NCBI GenBank assembly: GCA_964019055.1
Contig: OZ025207.1
Coordinates: 23,442,617 to 23,506,616 of the forward strand
Reading direction: 5' to 3'
Origin: Anthopleura xanthogrammica
Lineage: Eukaryota > Cnidaria > Anthozoa > Actiniaria > Actiniidae
Length of the DNA: 64,000 nucleotides
The notes under the pieces are model-generated. The model saw nothing but the letters and a program-made list of their open reading frames with translations, did not search any database and was not told the origin of the DNA. Below are positions 10,382 through 22,379 of this stretch, one piece after another. How positions within the stretch are numbered: the stretch's first letter is position 1; the number at the start of each line of letters is the position of its first letter. The translations under genes and the position numbers were made by a program.

Positions 10382-13300
10382 CTAAGAGACTACAAAGGTA
10401 ATCAAATACTCAGGATAGCATTGAGAGTCGTGAAATACTGCAAAAATGTCGGGGTTGGGACCATCCGTATCAGCCACGGAATCGTACTGGACCTCAGGTG
10501 TACCAAGATATTTAGAAGGGGGGACTTTCATTTCAGAATGACCTCTTCTGTAGTGTCCAGTCAGAACACGAGCAAGATAAATACGTCTTTCGTTGTTCTG
10601 GTTTGGCGCCGTAAAAGCAGCAGAATACATCGAACTTTCAGCAAAGTAAACACCTTTGCCGAGCAAAGTTCCTGGTAGATAAAATGGAAGTGTTTATTAG
10701 ATGGACCCCTTGTCGGAATGCAGCTCAATTGGAGGACACAACAATAGTTTCCAATTCTCAGGATATTGAAATTTCCTTGTTTTGTCCTTCAAATTGAGCT
10801 GCTGCTTTGGCGTCACGTGGAAGGGGTCTATAAGATGAGCCTACAAAGCGAAGACTCTGAAATAAGACCCTGGTGGACCACTAATTTCTTCCTATATTAG
10901 GAAGAAGGAGATCTGTGGTTTTGAGTGGCGCCACCAACGATACTAGGTATCTCATGGCTGCTTGATACTGTATGCCTGAGGATTGCTGAGCTTTTATCCC
11001 TGGAGGTGTGTTCTTTTACTCTTTTTTCTAGACGTCTGCCTGTTTCTCCGACATAGGTTGCGTTGCATTCTTGCAGTTGGCATGTAAATTTGTAGATGAT
11101 GTTGTGTTTATGTTCTGCGTTAGTTCGGTCCTTTGTTGGGAAATTAAGCGGTATTTAGACAAAATCAAATATACCATGGTTTATTTGCATATAGACCTGA
11201 CTGGAAGCAATGACGTGAAACGCATACCAAATTCGGCAATTGTTCAAGATAAATATTTATTATTAGCAGCAACACGCTTCTAAAATACGATTTTTTCTAT
11301 TTATGGTGAAGAAGGAGGATATGTTTTACTATAGGTAAAAGAATATAGTTAGATCTGTATAATTTCTATATTAAATGTTAATAAATAGAAATGAGGCGCA
11401 GTGCGAATTTGCATGTAACCCGTCACATATATTAGCTAACATTAGCGCGTATTGTAAAATTGCACCTAAATAGCGGTCTTTTACCACAAGATACGATTAT
11501 CAGTCCGTATATATGCCACATAGCTATACAGTAGTCGAAGAAAATCACTAAAGGAGATTCGAATACATTTGATTTTGATGATTGTCTTTCTCACGACTTT
11601 GTGTAACCATGTAGCGTATATTTCTAATACCACTTATATTTATTCAAAATAAGTTATGAAAACTGATCTATAAATCGTAAAATTTCCATAGAATATAAAT
11701 TATACTTTATTCCAGACATTTTGGTGTAGATTTGATGCTGATCGACCTTAATGATCGGGAACAGTGTACAATTGAAGTTTTCTGTTTATAAATTCGACAC
11801 GTACAAAACATACAATAAATTTTTGTCAACATTTCGTATTTAGGGTATTTCTTCTAGTTACAAAGCCTTGATTTCTATATCACTTTAGGATGCATTTGTC
11901 GTTTAATTGTTTGATATAATGCTACCAAATCAACTAGTCTAGCTCTAAAGGTAAATGGATAATTGTAGTTGGAAGTTTGCTGACTTATTTTCGACAAGCG
12001 AAATCTCATTTGCATATGTTGTAGCTTTGTGCAAAAAAATGTAAGGGACTGTTAAGGCTATTTTTCAGAAAAGCAAAGAATATTTTACAAAAATGTAAGT
12101 CCACGATATCTTATCTATGGTATACAAGTTCTTTGCTGCTTTTTTGAAAGAAATCGGGATGTTTTGTCTCTAGAAATCAAAGTTTTTTTATCGGATGTGT
12201 GCTTACTCCTGTTTTTTTAATTCAAAAAGGTTACTTTAGATTTTTTGTTGCTGCTTCATAAGGGCTTGAAATTTTGTGAATATTGAATAGCAACTACATG
12301 ACTCGATAACTTGTTAAAAAGAAACATATATTTTAATATTATATCATATTATATTATTAGATATTATAATAGGGCCTTGTTTATGTTTTAAATTTTCTAC
12401 ATTAGTCAATTTTGTCCTTCTTATCTATAAATCCTAAATTTATAGAGCAAGAAGTAAGTGTTGTCAGCTGAATTTAAAAGGCTTCAAAGCATATCTCCAA
12501 TATCATATACAAATTGAATATAATATCGCTGTAAAAAATAATAATATGCATATCCATCTGACAAAATATAACAACTTAAAAAAGCGTTAAACATTATGTG
12601 AAATTTAAACTTTTATTAATTTGTAGTTGATCTCATTACATGTGAAAGTTAAATAAAGGCGGGGGGGGGGGGAGAAAGAAACAAGCATTAAGATAAGAAT
12701 AGCGCGTGAAATATTTAGAAGGTATGGATTTAAAAAGTGATACTTTTTCTCGACAAATAACTGCATGCTTGCAAGCGCATTCTCGAGCCCATGAATGTTG
12801 TCGAAATCCTTTCAAATTAGATTTTACATTGTGAACTAGATATATAACTATGTAAAGAGGCTAAAGCAATGACGTCAATATATTGTCTATAGCAGGCGCT
12901 ACACGTTTTACCATAAGTCGATCGCGATTTTACTGAGTTGTTTGTATGTTTGCTTATTACAGAAAGATTATGCGATCTGTGAACATATGAAATTCATTTG
13001 TGATAAATATCTTATAAGTATTTCATGTTTAAATAGTAAATTTCACCGTCTGAAAAGAATAGCATGCTGAGTAATTACCAGGCCCCACGCGGTTATTATT
13101 AATTATAGCTATGTATAATGCAAATTACTCATCACATAAACAACAAAAGTTGTAATTACGTTATTTCGTATCGATATCTATCATTTTATGACATAAATAG
13201 TACATATTTCATATTATCAAAAAAATCTTCCTTGTGACGCTATTGGGTGCCACTTCATTGCTTCCAGTCGCCTACCTATTATACCAAAATATGAGCGAAA

Positions 13301-16194
13301 TCGAACTTTCGCCTGTTGCCGGCAAATTTTGATTTTGTTCGATTTTTGCTGACACTTCTCTTAATCCCTAAGAGTAAGCTGGCTATGTTGCTCGCTGGAT
13401 TCTTTGCATTTTAGGTGAATAGTTTTGTTTCGTATATCTTGGAACTCCTTTCATTTTCTCTTGTCTAGTCTGCTTGATACTAGTGAAATAAGATGGAAAA
13501 AGAAAACGTAAAATTCAACCTACCATTGGCGCCACAAAACGTCCTGTTAAAACCCTGTGTATTAATGGCTTTGACATTTCTCTCGATTGTTCCATGGAAT
13601 AACCGACGTTCATTGAACTTTCTTCCATTATCTTTCTCCATTTTCTTTTTATAGGCTATGTACTGCTGGTACAAATGAGGGCTTTGGATTCGCTGTATTT
13701 TGATCTGACGACATAACTTAATAAACAGCTCAGGCAATTCAAAGTATGCAGGGAAACGGGGATCACTGGCACGGCCAAAAATTTTAAGCACATTTTTGTA
13801 TTCATGGCTGTCAGTGCTAAGAGTGACCAGATGCACAGTCTTTTCTTTACCATTTTCTAATGGCATTGGAGACCACTTTGCTGGTATTGGGAAACCTTTA
13901 AGGAAATATGAGGAAAAACAAAATTCAGTTGAATGTAATTTACTTGGGGAAAAACCTTCTGCAAATATCATATACAACAACAGGGTTCTTACATCACGCG
14001 TTTCCAGGTTGGAATACGTCCCAAGAGTGGCCTAGCGAGGAGAGGCGGCCGCCCCCCGCCCCCCAATTTCCTGATCGAGTCTTTTCTTTGATGTAAGATG
14101 TCAATGCAACTGGGTCACGTGCCCCCCAAATTTTTGCCGTAATTAGATGTTATTCTAGGTGCTCCCAGGTCCTGGGTCCTCGCTACGCCACTGTATGCCA
14201 AAACTCAATTTGGCATGCAAAGAGCAGTCACCGCTGTTTTAATTCTACTCTTAGACTACCGTCTTTCACCATAGACTTTTTAAAAATTGTCCTCCATACC
14301 GCTTTTTAAGATTTGCTGGTGGGAATGAGAATTTATCGTATGTCTGCATGCTTCGCCCCAACATTTACCAACACTATAACAATCAGTCAAAGTTGGCGGC
14401 ATTTTTGGCACGAAACGTAATTCGAATTCCTACAAGGGAAACAACAAGTACACCAAGATCACCTTTACCTTCCAGAGGAGTACGCTTTATGAAGATCTCA
14501 CGTCCTGTGTCTTGACCAATGCCAATGGAATGTTCGAGATCAATGTCAAATGCCTCGCCTTTAACTCTTACTGTTGCTCGAGATTCCTCCTCACTACCGT
14601 TAGCCTTTTCGATGGTTGAATTCGATTTCCTATCGAAATACTGTGCATCGTCATCATGAAATTGATATTGCCATCTGATTGAGTCATAAAGGATCATCTC
14701 GTCCATTTCTTCCCTCAGTGTGGCATCAATGGCATCTACGTCTTCTCGGTCACCTTGGATTACAAGGACGTTGGGTTCTTCGCTACGCTTGATAGTTACA
14801 TCAAGTTCCCTGGCCTTTGTGGTCAGCATCCTCCTTTGTTTTCCATCCAAATTAGATACGTATTCACTTACGATTTGCCTTGCCTCATACGATTCTGATA
14901 TGCCCTCCTCTAGTGCGGATTTGGCGTTCTCAACACTACTGTTTTCTCCAATCAACTGGAATTTTGCTGTGGTATCTGAAGAAGGCCAACTATGTGAAGG
15001 GTCTGAGGGAATTCTCTCATTTGGACGTTTTACAACTCCTGAACCGTAATACTGCTGCATTTGTTGAAAAACTGGAACCTTTTCCTTATCGAAAACCACC
15101 ATTCTAATGCGTCTTAGAATCGTAAAACTTTGGCACATGTTAGCTAGGGTCTTGAATGTAACTTGAGCCAGTTCACCATCAAGCAAATTGAAATCTTTTA
15201 CGTTGAACGGCATTGAAATGAATTGGCAACCAGATTGATCTGCAACTTTAAAGCATTCCTCGATAGAACGTTGAATGATTTGTACATCCGGATTTTCGCC
15301 TACAATTATGTGAATAATGCGTTGAGCATTTAGAGAACCTGATTTTGTCACCAATGCAGAACCTGGAGTTTGTTGACTCAAATTCTCCCATTCTTCATGC
15401 AAAGCTGGTCCATCAGCTTGGGGAATGATCCTTGTTATTTCATTATGTCTTTTAAAAATGTAAAAGAAGTTAACAATGGCATCGCTCTTCTCGTAAACGA
15501 ACTTTTCGGGGTCACCATGTAGAACATGCACTTCAACGTTCCCATACATGTTCGTTGTGCTTCCTAGTGCGTACGAAAATGGGATGTTGTATGGAACTTT
15601 TGTGAGAAATCTGTAAAGATTATAAACGTGACAAAAAGGCCAACCAAATATAAAAGCACTATTGCGTCTTGGTATGAGCACTGTGCCTCCTGACGCGCTC
15701 TCTTGGTACGATTGGCCACTCGCGTCAAAAAACTCGTACTGAAATGCGTCCGCAAGTGAATTATCTTTATGAAACACCACGAACCGGATATCTGTTAAAG
15801 ACGTTCGACCCCAACCACAAGTTACACTAATCACTTCAGTGATCATTATTCGACATGCAGTGTACTGGTCAAACCTAAGTTCTCCTTTGCCAATGATAGG
15901 GAAGGCGATTGATGTGGCATTCAGTTGTAATGTCTCCTGCAGACATTTTTGTACGATAGAACGCAATGCCTGAAATGACAAATATTGAGTGGACAAGAAT
16001 ATCGTGAGACCTAATTCGTAACTACTTTTCGTTATGATGCGGGCTGCACGATTTTGCATTTTTTGTAGTCTCAATCTGCTGATGTCTTTGGGAAATTGTC
16101 CCTAACCACATCACAGTTGTCGAACCAAGAAGTTATCAAAGAATTAAAGATTTCGGTTGCTATCTCCTGAGGGATTTAATCATTAGAGAGAGAG

Positions 16195-16254
<60 letters not shown>

Positions 16255-18485
16255 GGGGAGGAGGGGGGGGGGGGAGGAGAGCTAGTGTGTAGTGTGATAC
16301 ACTTACCATTTCAGCAGGCCCGTTCGGGCCATCCCAGTTTGGGCATCTCGTGTGGATTATATATTTGCACGGAAGGTTGTAGCCTGGCGTTACTTGAATA
16401 CCACCAAATCCAATCGAGTCTTTCCTTAGTAGTTCCAGTCCAGCTGCTGACCGAAAAGTGTTGTGTAACTGGCCAGTATTTGAGCTCACAAGGATGTCAG
16501 CCTATAATATATACATATACAACAAATCACTGCTGGTTTTTTAATCCAATGTAAACAAAATATAACAAAGCTATAAATAGCAAAAGAATTGAGTCACGTG
16601 CAGCCCAAACAGTCAAGGTTCATGTGTATGGTTTCTTAGTCGTTCCGAGGTTTAGGAATGGACTGGGAACGAGAGTATGAAATATTCATATTATTAAAAA
16701 ACAAACCCCATGAAAGACCATACAATAAACCCCTTGCAGCAGTAACAGGCTATACATCTACTGGCTTAGATGGACTGAGTGCCCGTTTACTTAAAATCAG
16801 CGCTCCTGTTATTACACCTGAAGTAACAAAAATTTTCAATGCATCAATAAGAAATGGAGTTTTCCCTGATTCTTGGAAACTTGCATGTGTCACACCTATT
16901 TATAAAGATGGAGATAGGAAAGATCCTAATAACTATCGTCCTGTTTCAGTTCTTCCTATTCTTTCCAAGGTGTTAGAAAAACATGTACATTCTTCTCTTT
17001 ATGAATTTATGACTGATCATAACTTGCTTTGTGTTAATCAATCAGGCTTTCGCAGAGGCCATTCCTGTGAGACAGCCCTTGTCAAAATCATTGATGTTCT
17101 ACTCATGAATATTGACAAAGGTCTGCTTAATGGCCTAGTAGCCATTGATTTCCGTAAGGCATTTGATCTTATTGATCATGATGTCTTACTAACCAAGCTA
17201 CAACTCTATTGTCGCAGTGACTCTGCTATTGCCTGGTTTAAATCTTATTTGGAAAATCGTCGGCAGTCTGTTAAGATCTCTAAATGTCTATCCTCTCCTA
17301 AACCAGTATCACTTGGTGTTCCTCAAGGTTCTGTTTTAGGACCTTTGCTTTTTATTATATTTATAAATGACTTATCTTTAATTTCTAAAGAATCAACACT
17401 CGACATGTACGCTGATGATACAACTCAAACCGTGTCAGGGAAAACTCTTGAAGAAGTCGAATCTAAGTTGATCGATGAATTTAAACCTATTCAATCTTGG
17501 GCATCACGGAACAAAATGATTCTTAACACCTCTAAAACAAAAGTCATGCTTGTTGGTAGTTCTCGAAAAATATCAACTCTTGAACGTGACATCTCAATTG
17601 AAGTAAATAGCACTAAGTTGCAGACAACTGATTCAGTTAAATTGCTTGGTGTCCATATCGATCGATCACTTACATGGAACTCTCAAATTAATAGCATTGA
17701 ACATCGGGTTTCACAACGTATTGGCTTACTCAAAAGGAATAAGAGATATTACCTCACTCGGAGAGAATATTGTTTTATTAAACTAATTAAACCACTTATT
17801 GAGTATTGTGCCCCTGTTTGGGGAGGTTGTTCCAAAGAGGCCAAATATCGCCTTCTCAGATTGCAGAAAAGAGCTGCTAGGACAATATTCGATGCAGCCC
17901 GTGATGCACCCTCGGTTCCCATGTTTAATAAACTTGGTTGGATTCCTATTAATGAATTGTGCGATTACTCGACTGGTGCTCTAATGTTTAAAATCTTAAA
18001 TGGGTTCACACCTAGTTATCTATCCAATCTTATCAAACCCATGAAAAATGTCCACAAATTTGAAACTCGCTCTTCTAAGTACAACGTTAAGATACCAAAA
18101 ATATCACTGTCTACAGCTGGAGGCCGGTCATTTAGTTTTAGAGCGTCTACTTTGTGGAATTCTTTGTCTGTAGAATTGAAATCTGCATCTTCTTTAAATA
18201 ATTTTAAATCTAAATATTTATCGAGTATTTTATTACTGCAGGAATCATTGGACCATTTCAACATCTAAAATACTTTTTCGGCTTTTTTGTATTCACGTTG
18301 ATAGTTTTATCGATATTTATCATATATATTAATTATATCCTAGTTAGATAATATATATTATATTTCTTAACCTTTGTATTTTATATATATATTAATATTT
18401 TCATGTAATTATTTATATTAAGTATTTCGAGGGCCACAAGTTTGTAAGCTTTAGCTTTTGGGTGTTACCCTCTTTAAATAAAGTA

Positions 18486-18540
<55 letters not shown>

Positions 18541-21500
18541 CATTTATAGTACTAATATTAGTATGGTCTTTCTTGTATGGATAAAAAGTTAAATTTTACA
18601 CCGTAAAAAATAAGAGAGATCACTTACTGACGTTTCGGACGCTAGTCCTTCGTCGGAGTAAAAGAGAGAATAAGAGTGGAAGGTAGTGTATATATGATGA
18701 AGATAGAAAATGGATAACCAATGAGAGCAAGGTAGGCAAGGTTACAAGAAAAAAACAATAAGAAATAATAAAAAGACAAAAGAATAGATTAATTAAAAGC
18801 GAAGCGTTCATTCATCCCATTGGGATTATGAGTACCCAATAGGTGAATGAGCCGCATCTCTTTGGTTTTGCGACAATCATTGTTGCCGCTAACCAAAGAC
18901 AAACCGAAAACAATGAAGTCGGAAAGTGAATGATTAGGTAAGTTGAAATGGCGGGAAACTGGTTTGGTTTGATCGTTCTTACGAATATCATAAAGATGGT
19001 CGCGGATACGATGGTCTTTCTTGTGATGAGGATCAAGAGAATGTATGGTTTGGAGAGACGCTGTCCTTGTTGCGACTTTTAAAAGCTTGCCACTCAGTGC
19101 AGCTAGTATAAGATTTCTTCCAAACGTGCTTAAGCTCGGTAATAATACAAATATTAGTATGATCTTTTTTGTGATGAGGATCAATTTTTAATTAGATATA
19201 TATTTGCACTAAGCCTCAGTCCCCGAGTTCCTCAAGCTCGGAACGCCTAATATACCTTTTTATTTTGTTGTTTGTTGTGCACATTTCAGACCATGTGAGT
19301 CATGTGATGCCACTCTTGGGAGTTGATTCTTTCATGACTGTGTAAATATTTTAACAAAAGAACATTTCTAAAGGGAATGTCATGTGGTCTGAAATGGGCA
19401 ATTTGCATATGAAATTAACAAGGTATATTCACAAGGTCTATACACAAGAACCTTGTTTGGGCTGCTCGTGGGTAGATTGCGTTTGATTTTGATAAGCACA
19501 TATATTGAATAACGATATTATCAATGTGCCTACAAACGAATGCCGTAAGTTATGTCTTCAACTCACATTTTCTAGCACGATGTTTCCTGTTTTCCATGTT
19601 ATATCCACATTGTAACAACTGATTTTTTCGTTACCGGCAGACGAAACATAAAGGTGAGGAGGGGAAGATATATGTTCCTCGTCGTCACTCTCTTTAAAGC
19701 TCTCTTCGCTGCTTTCAAAATCTTCCTGGTCAGTTTCAGGTAATCCAGGCAGTAACTCATGTTCTATTGAACAGTGGAATTCTTGCTCTATGGCTTCAAC
19801 AAGGCTGTTTCCTTTGTCGCTGGCAAATATTTTTTTCAAACCTGATTGGTGGATTGTCATTTCTTTGACAGTTATAGAGTTTATCATACGGTGAAGAGCT
19901 TTTCGAACACAATCAAGTCCTATTTCGGTACCGGAAATCAAGAGTTCGTCGTCAGCTTGTGCTGCTTCAATCGTAACGCAATACTCATTTAGCTCACTTT
20001 TTAGCTTTTCCAGCTCATCTTTACGATGTTCCAATATGTAACTTCTAAAGCCTTTATGTTGACAAAGAAATGTTTCAGAAAAAATAGGGCTTTCGTTGAG
20101 GAATTCCTGAATTCTACCATAGTCACTGCAGGGTTGGAGGCTTTCTGATTGCGTTGCAGTACGTGGCAACTCCATCGGATAATTCTCATCCCGTTCAAAA
20201 GGTCTTCTTTCCAGAAAGGTATGGTAGGTGGCCACCTTCAATACAGCGTTATTCAGTTTCCAGGTATTTCCAATTACCTTCTTAATCACTTCAAAAGAAA
20301 AAGTGAGTGAGCGAGTGAGTGAATGCTGAGTGAGAGGGGAAGGAAGGAAGGAAGGAAGAAAAAAGAAAGAAAGAAAGGGAAAGAAAGAAAAATAGAAAAA
20401 AAGAAAGAAAGAAAAGCAAATGTGGGCTTTTACCCTCATTCCCAAAAACATGCACGGCATCGCATGTCGCGACAAATTAGGTCTTAGTGAACGGCAACCA
20501 AAGTGTTTGTGTAAGGTCATGAAAATGCCTGGATTGATGTCACCAAAACCTAGTTAGTCGCGACGGCAATTTCTACAATTTCGTGCTTGTTATTGAGAAT
20601 GATTGTAAGCTAGAGCTGCCACTTCCCCAGTATCTGTCCTGGACCGTATTCTTTCGCGCGCCTGCCTGACATGAATTAGTTCGCTAAAATGACTGTAGAT
20701 CGAACTTACCACTAGAATCTTCGAATGTGACGATGGCATGACTTTTATCCTCATGCAAAAGGACATGGGAAACTTTTCCACCAACTTTGGGAAAGAACAT
20801 GAATTTCAGTGCATCAGCAGTAGTATCAGGTGTAAGACCGCTGATCAGAATGGTTGAACTGAGAGGCGAGTGGATAATCGTAAGCTGTTCATTATCCAAA
20901 GTCTCTTCTTCGACCCTTTGTCTCAATTCGCAGAAATCTTAAGATAAAAAAAAAGAAGAAGAGGAAGAAATTATTGATATGAAACAAGAGAGCATAAATA
21001 AGAGAGAGAAACTTCTTGATATCGCGCGCGCCATGTGAATTCCCGGTTGGGCTATTTTTATCATTCGCATAAATTCAATTTTCGCCTCACCCTACTCCAG
21101 TGCATCAAACATTGTGTGCTTCATCCAAACCTGGAAGTAGCGAAAACATGTAAAGAATTTTTTGGAAAAAAAAATTGGCATCTTTATGAGTGTTCAACAG
21201 CCTCAGTCGTGTTTTATCAGAGAACAGAACATAGCCAATCCTGATCTTTTTGCTTTATGTAATAGATTTTGTCGAAAAAAGTGAGAAAAATCGACGAAAA
21301 GTATGCTGTTTTTGAGCGCGCGCGCACAAGTCCACGCCATCAACAAATTAAAAACCAAACGACTGTTGATGCTAAAAATAGCCCAACCGGGAATTCACAC
21401 ATGGCGCGCGTGGTATTAAGAAGTTTCCCTCTCTTATTTATGCTCTCTTGTATGAAACTATTGTCTAAATTAAATAGTCATATCAATCTACTCACCAGAA

Positions 21501-21721
21501 ATGTTTTCTAGCGTTACCAAAGCATTCCTTTTTCCAAAACTAGCTACTCCAAGTACTTTCCCTTTCGTCATGGCTTCGATGAAATATCTTATCGTGTCTG
21601 TGGTTGTCATTTCATTAATTCCTTTTACAATAATTGTCTTTGGTTCAACATCATGTTCAGTAGCGTTGTCTTCAGGAACAGCCGCATCATTAAAACTTTG
21701 TTTCATATCTCCCGACTCCAT
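10382..21721 (-). CDS. PARP14-like mono-ADP-ribosyltransferase, 7 exons, 1177 aa
   Basis: Exons (minus): 21721-21496, 20937-20710, 20288-19567, 16501-16307, 15969-14469, 13895-13524, 10671-10382. All junctions are GT-AG, phases agree, and the lengths sum to 3534 bases (1177 codons plus TAG). Domains by approximate residue: RRM-like 27-75 and 97-175; KH-like 215-340; macro 1 380-530 (TGNIVLEN joined to ADILVSSN, later FPIIGKGEL); macro 2 599-757; KH-like 790-880; WWE 887-957 (IRWQYQF); PARP catalytic 970-1177. The catalytic domain has His1058 (RLFHGT), Tyr1090 (GKGVYFAES) and ends YPEYLITF, lacking the polymerase-type Glu, as in PARP14-class mono-transferases. Both macro domains are degenerate in the VNAAN-type loop, suggesting weak or altered ADP-ribose binding. 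Human PARP14 is longer and has three macro domains. Family members act in immune and stress signalling. Confidence 0.93.
10701..10831. mobile_element. Palindromic MITE, family A
   Basis: Ends GGACCCCTT and AAGGGGTCTATA. The body is a long hairpin in which GCAGCTCAATTGGAGGACA pairs with TGTCCTTCAAATTGAGCTGC. It lies in the last intron of the PARP14-like gene, just upstream of the terminal exon. Confidence 0.85.
10900..11127 (-). mobile_element. Penelope-like element fragment encoding GIY-YIG endonuclease core
   Basis: The minus strand reads without a stop through IIYKFTC, CNATYVGETGRRLEKR and VKEHTSR. This is the characteristic GIY-YIG endonuclease start of Penelope-like retroelements (the paired-Cys type: YKxxC...CxxxYVGETGR). 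Only ~75 codons remain and no reverse transcriptase is nearby. It lies in the same orientation as the host PARP14-like gene, in its last intron. Confidence 0.8.
11165..13290. other. AT-rich intronic block bounded by an inverted GACTGGAAGCAATGA motif
   Basis: Intron 6 of the PARP14-like gene. GACTGGAAGCAATGACGT at about 11197 is mirrored at about 13254 (TTCATTGCTTCCAGTC), and both ends also share a GGTATA-type flank. The interior is very AT-rich, has no open reading frame of note, and carries a G12 tract at 12661. This may be a large non-autonomous DNA transposon; superfamily unknown. Confidence 0.4.
16010..16090 (-). mobile_element. Relic of a non-LTR retrotransposon ORF end
   Basis: The minus strand reads RLQKMQNRAARIITKSSYE, a motif found after the reverse transcriptase domain in CR1/L2-like elements; compare LRLQKRAARTIFDAA in the element at 16730-18540. 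It is fused by chance to the open frame of PARP14 exon 5, so simple ORF calling would add it to the protein. The acceptor at 15970 excludes it. Confidence 0.75.
16190..16280. repeat. (GA)n microsatellite followed by G tracts
   Basis: About 55 bases of GA dinucleotides followed by two G runs (up to 15), in the intron just downstream of PARP14 exon 4. Confidence 0.97.
16730..18540 (+). mobile_element. CR1/L2-like non-LTR retrotransposon, 5'-truncated, intact RT-to-C-terminus frame
   Basis: The open frame to 18268 carries the reverse transcriptase motifs in order: TGLDGLSARLLK, NNYRPVSVLPILSKVLE, QSGFRRGHSCETAL, AIDFRKAFDLIDH, LGVPQGSVLGPLLF, MYADDTTQT, then LLGVHID and the LQKRAARTIFDAA / FNKLGWIPI C-terminal region. 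No endonuclease domain is present, so the copy is 5'-truncated at about 16735-16755. The 3' end is a (TTA)n microsatellite at 18485-18540, typical of CR1/L2 elements. It is inserted antisense in intron 3 of the PARP14-like gene. The lack of stops suggests recent insertion. Confidence 0.92.
18576..19190 (-). mobile_element. Penelope-like element 3' part: GIY-YIG C-terminus and 3' region
   Basis: The minus strand encodes SRHFNLPNHS, GLSLVSGNNDCRKTKEMRL and HNPNGMNERFAFN before a stop at about 18790. This is the conserved end of the GIY-YIG domain of Penelope-like retroelements. The catalytic N-terminal part is missing. The segment around CATCACAAAAAAGATCAT is repeated in diverged form near 19020 and 19160, suggesting internal duplication. 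It carries a hammerhead-like motif at 18624-18661. Same orientation as the host gene, intron 3. Confidence 0.8.
18624..18661 (-). ncRNA. Hammerhead ribozyme-like motif of a Penelope-like element
   Basis: Minus strand, 5' to 3': TTACT (stem I), CCGACGA (core; consensus CUGANGA, so one substitution), A, GGAC-TAGC-GTCC (stem II and loop), GAAA, C, GTC (cleavage triplet), AGTAA (stem I partner). Stem I pairs perfectly over five bases. The very short stem III (AC/GT, no loop) is known from hammerheads in Penelope-like elements and retrozymes, which act as dimers. The U-to-C change at core position 4 probably weakens or abolishes cleavage in this copy. Confidence 0.7.
19248..19430. mobile_element. 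Palindromic MITE, family B
   Basis: Ends AATATACCTT and AAGGTATATT. Inside, CATTTCAGACCATGTGA pairs with CATGTGGTCTGAAATG. Nearly the same interior is found at 26599-26763. It lies in PARP14 intron 3. Confidence 0.85.
20300..20425. repeat. Purine-rich GAAA/GGAA stretch next to PARP14 exon 3 acceptor
   Basis: Read on the minus (gene) strand this is a long pyrimidine tract directly before the exon 3 acceptor at 20289, so it doubles as an extended polypyrimidine tract. It is open in one minus frame but is not coding. Confidence 0.85.
20985..21448. mobile_element. MITE with ~75-bp terminal inverted repeats (family C)
   Basis: CAAGAGAGCATAAATAAGAG at 20985 is mirrored near 21448. The arms continue through GCGCGCCATGTG and GAATTCCCGGTTGGGC to about 21060 and 21365. 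The element fills most of PARP14 intron 1. Confidence 0.9.
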
Positions 21722-21729
21722 TGCAAGTC

Positions 21730-22050
21730 ACTGTGTAATCAACAATCATCTATTATGTGATTGATTTTTATGTAATCGAAATAGGAGATTAATAATAGGT
21801 GAAATAATTATGCACCTCAACCCAAATGTCATTATGTTTTACGCTTTATTTGGTCTCGCTTCATCCAATTCTTTTGGTCATTTGGAGAAAGCAAGACTGA
21901 AATAAATTATTCTTTATTCCTTTACGAGCAAACAGTAGATAACAGATAACAGGCGATGAAACAGTTTTGGTGGTCTAGTTATCACAAGAATAAAGGGATT
22001 AAAGCGGGGAATCTTTCAAAATTCAGACTCAGTAGTGCCCTGAAGGTGTC
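21730..22050. other. Upstream flank of the PARP14-like gene
   Basis: The presumed promoter of the minus-strand gene lies here. I see no convincing TATA box or other recognised element. Confidence 0.4.
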
Positions 22051-22061
22051 ATTGATGAAAA

Positions 22062-22172
22062 ACCAACCAACCAACCAACCAACCAACCAACCAACCAACC
22101 AACCAACCAACCAACCAACCAACCAACCAACCAACCAACCAACCAACCAACCAACCAACCAACCAACCAACC
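22062..22172. repeat. (CCAA)n microsatellite
   Basis: About 27 perfect tetranucleotide copies. It is open in several frames on both strands (NQPT and VGWL repeats), none of which is a gene. Confidence 0.98.
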
Positions 22173-22254
22173 GTCGGTAGTTTTAGGTGAACAAAAATAG
22201 AAATCCGTCAATCCTTTGTTCACAGTCTATATCACTAGTCAATCGCAGCAATAC

Positions 22255-22363
22255 ATTCTGGCATTATCTCAAACTAATAACACCAAAAAAGAAAGACGTC
22301 ATGTTTGCCTGTTTGTTGTTCTTTTGTTTGGTGTTATTTGATTGAGATAACAGTCCCAGAATG
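22255..22363. mobile_element. Short palindromic MITE
   Basis: CATTCTGG plus TTATCTCAAACTAATAACACC is mirrored as GGTGTTATTTGATTGAGATAA plus CCAGAATG, with a short loop near 22290-22325. Confidence 0.85.
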
Positions 22364-22379
22364 GATTAATTTGGATAAA

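Noticed and set aside
16019..16074. N-terminal extension of PARP14 exon 5 from an upstream ATG
   Set aside because: The extra residues are a retrotransposon relic; the acceptor at 15970 joins in phase to exon 4 and restores the macro domain.
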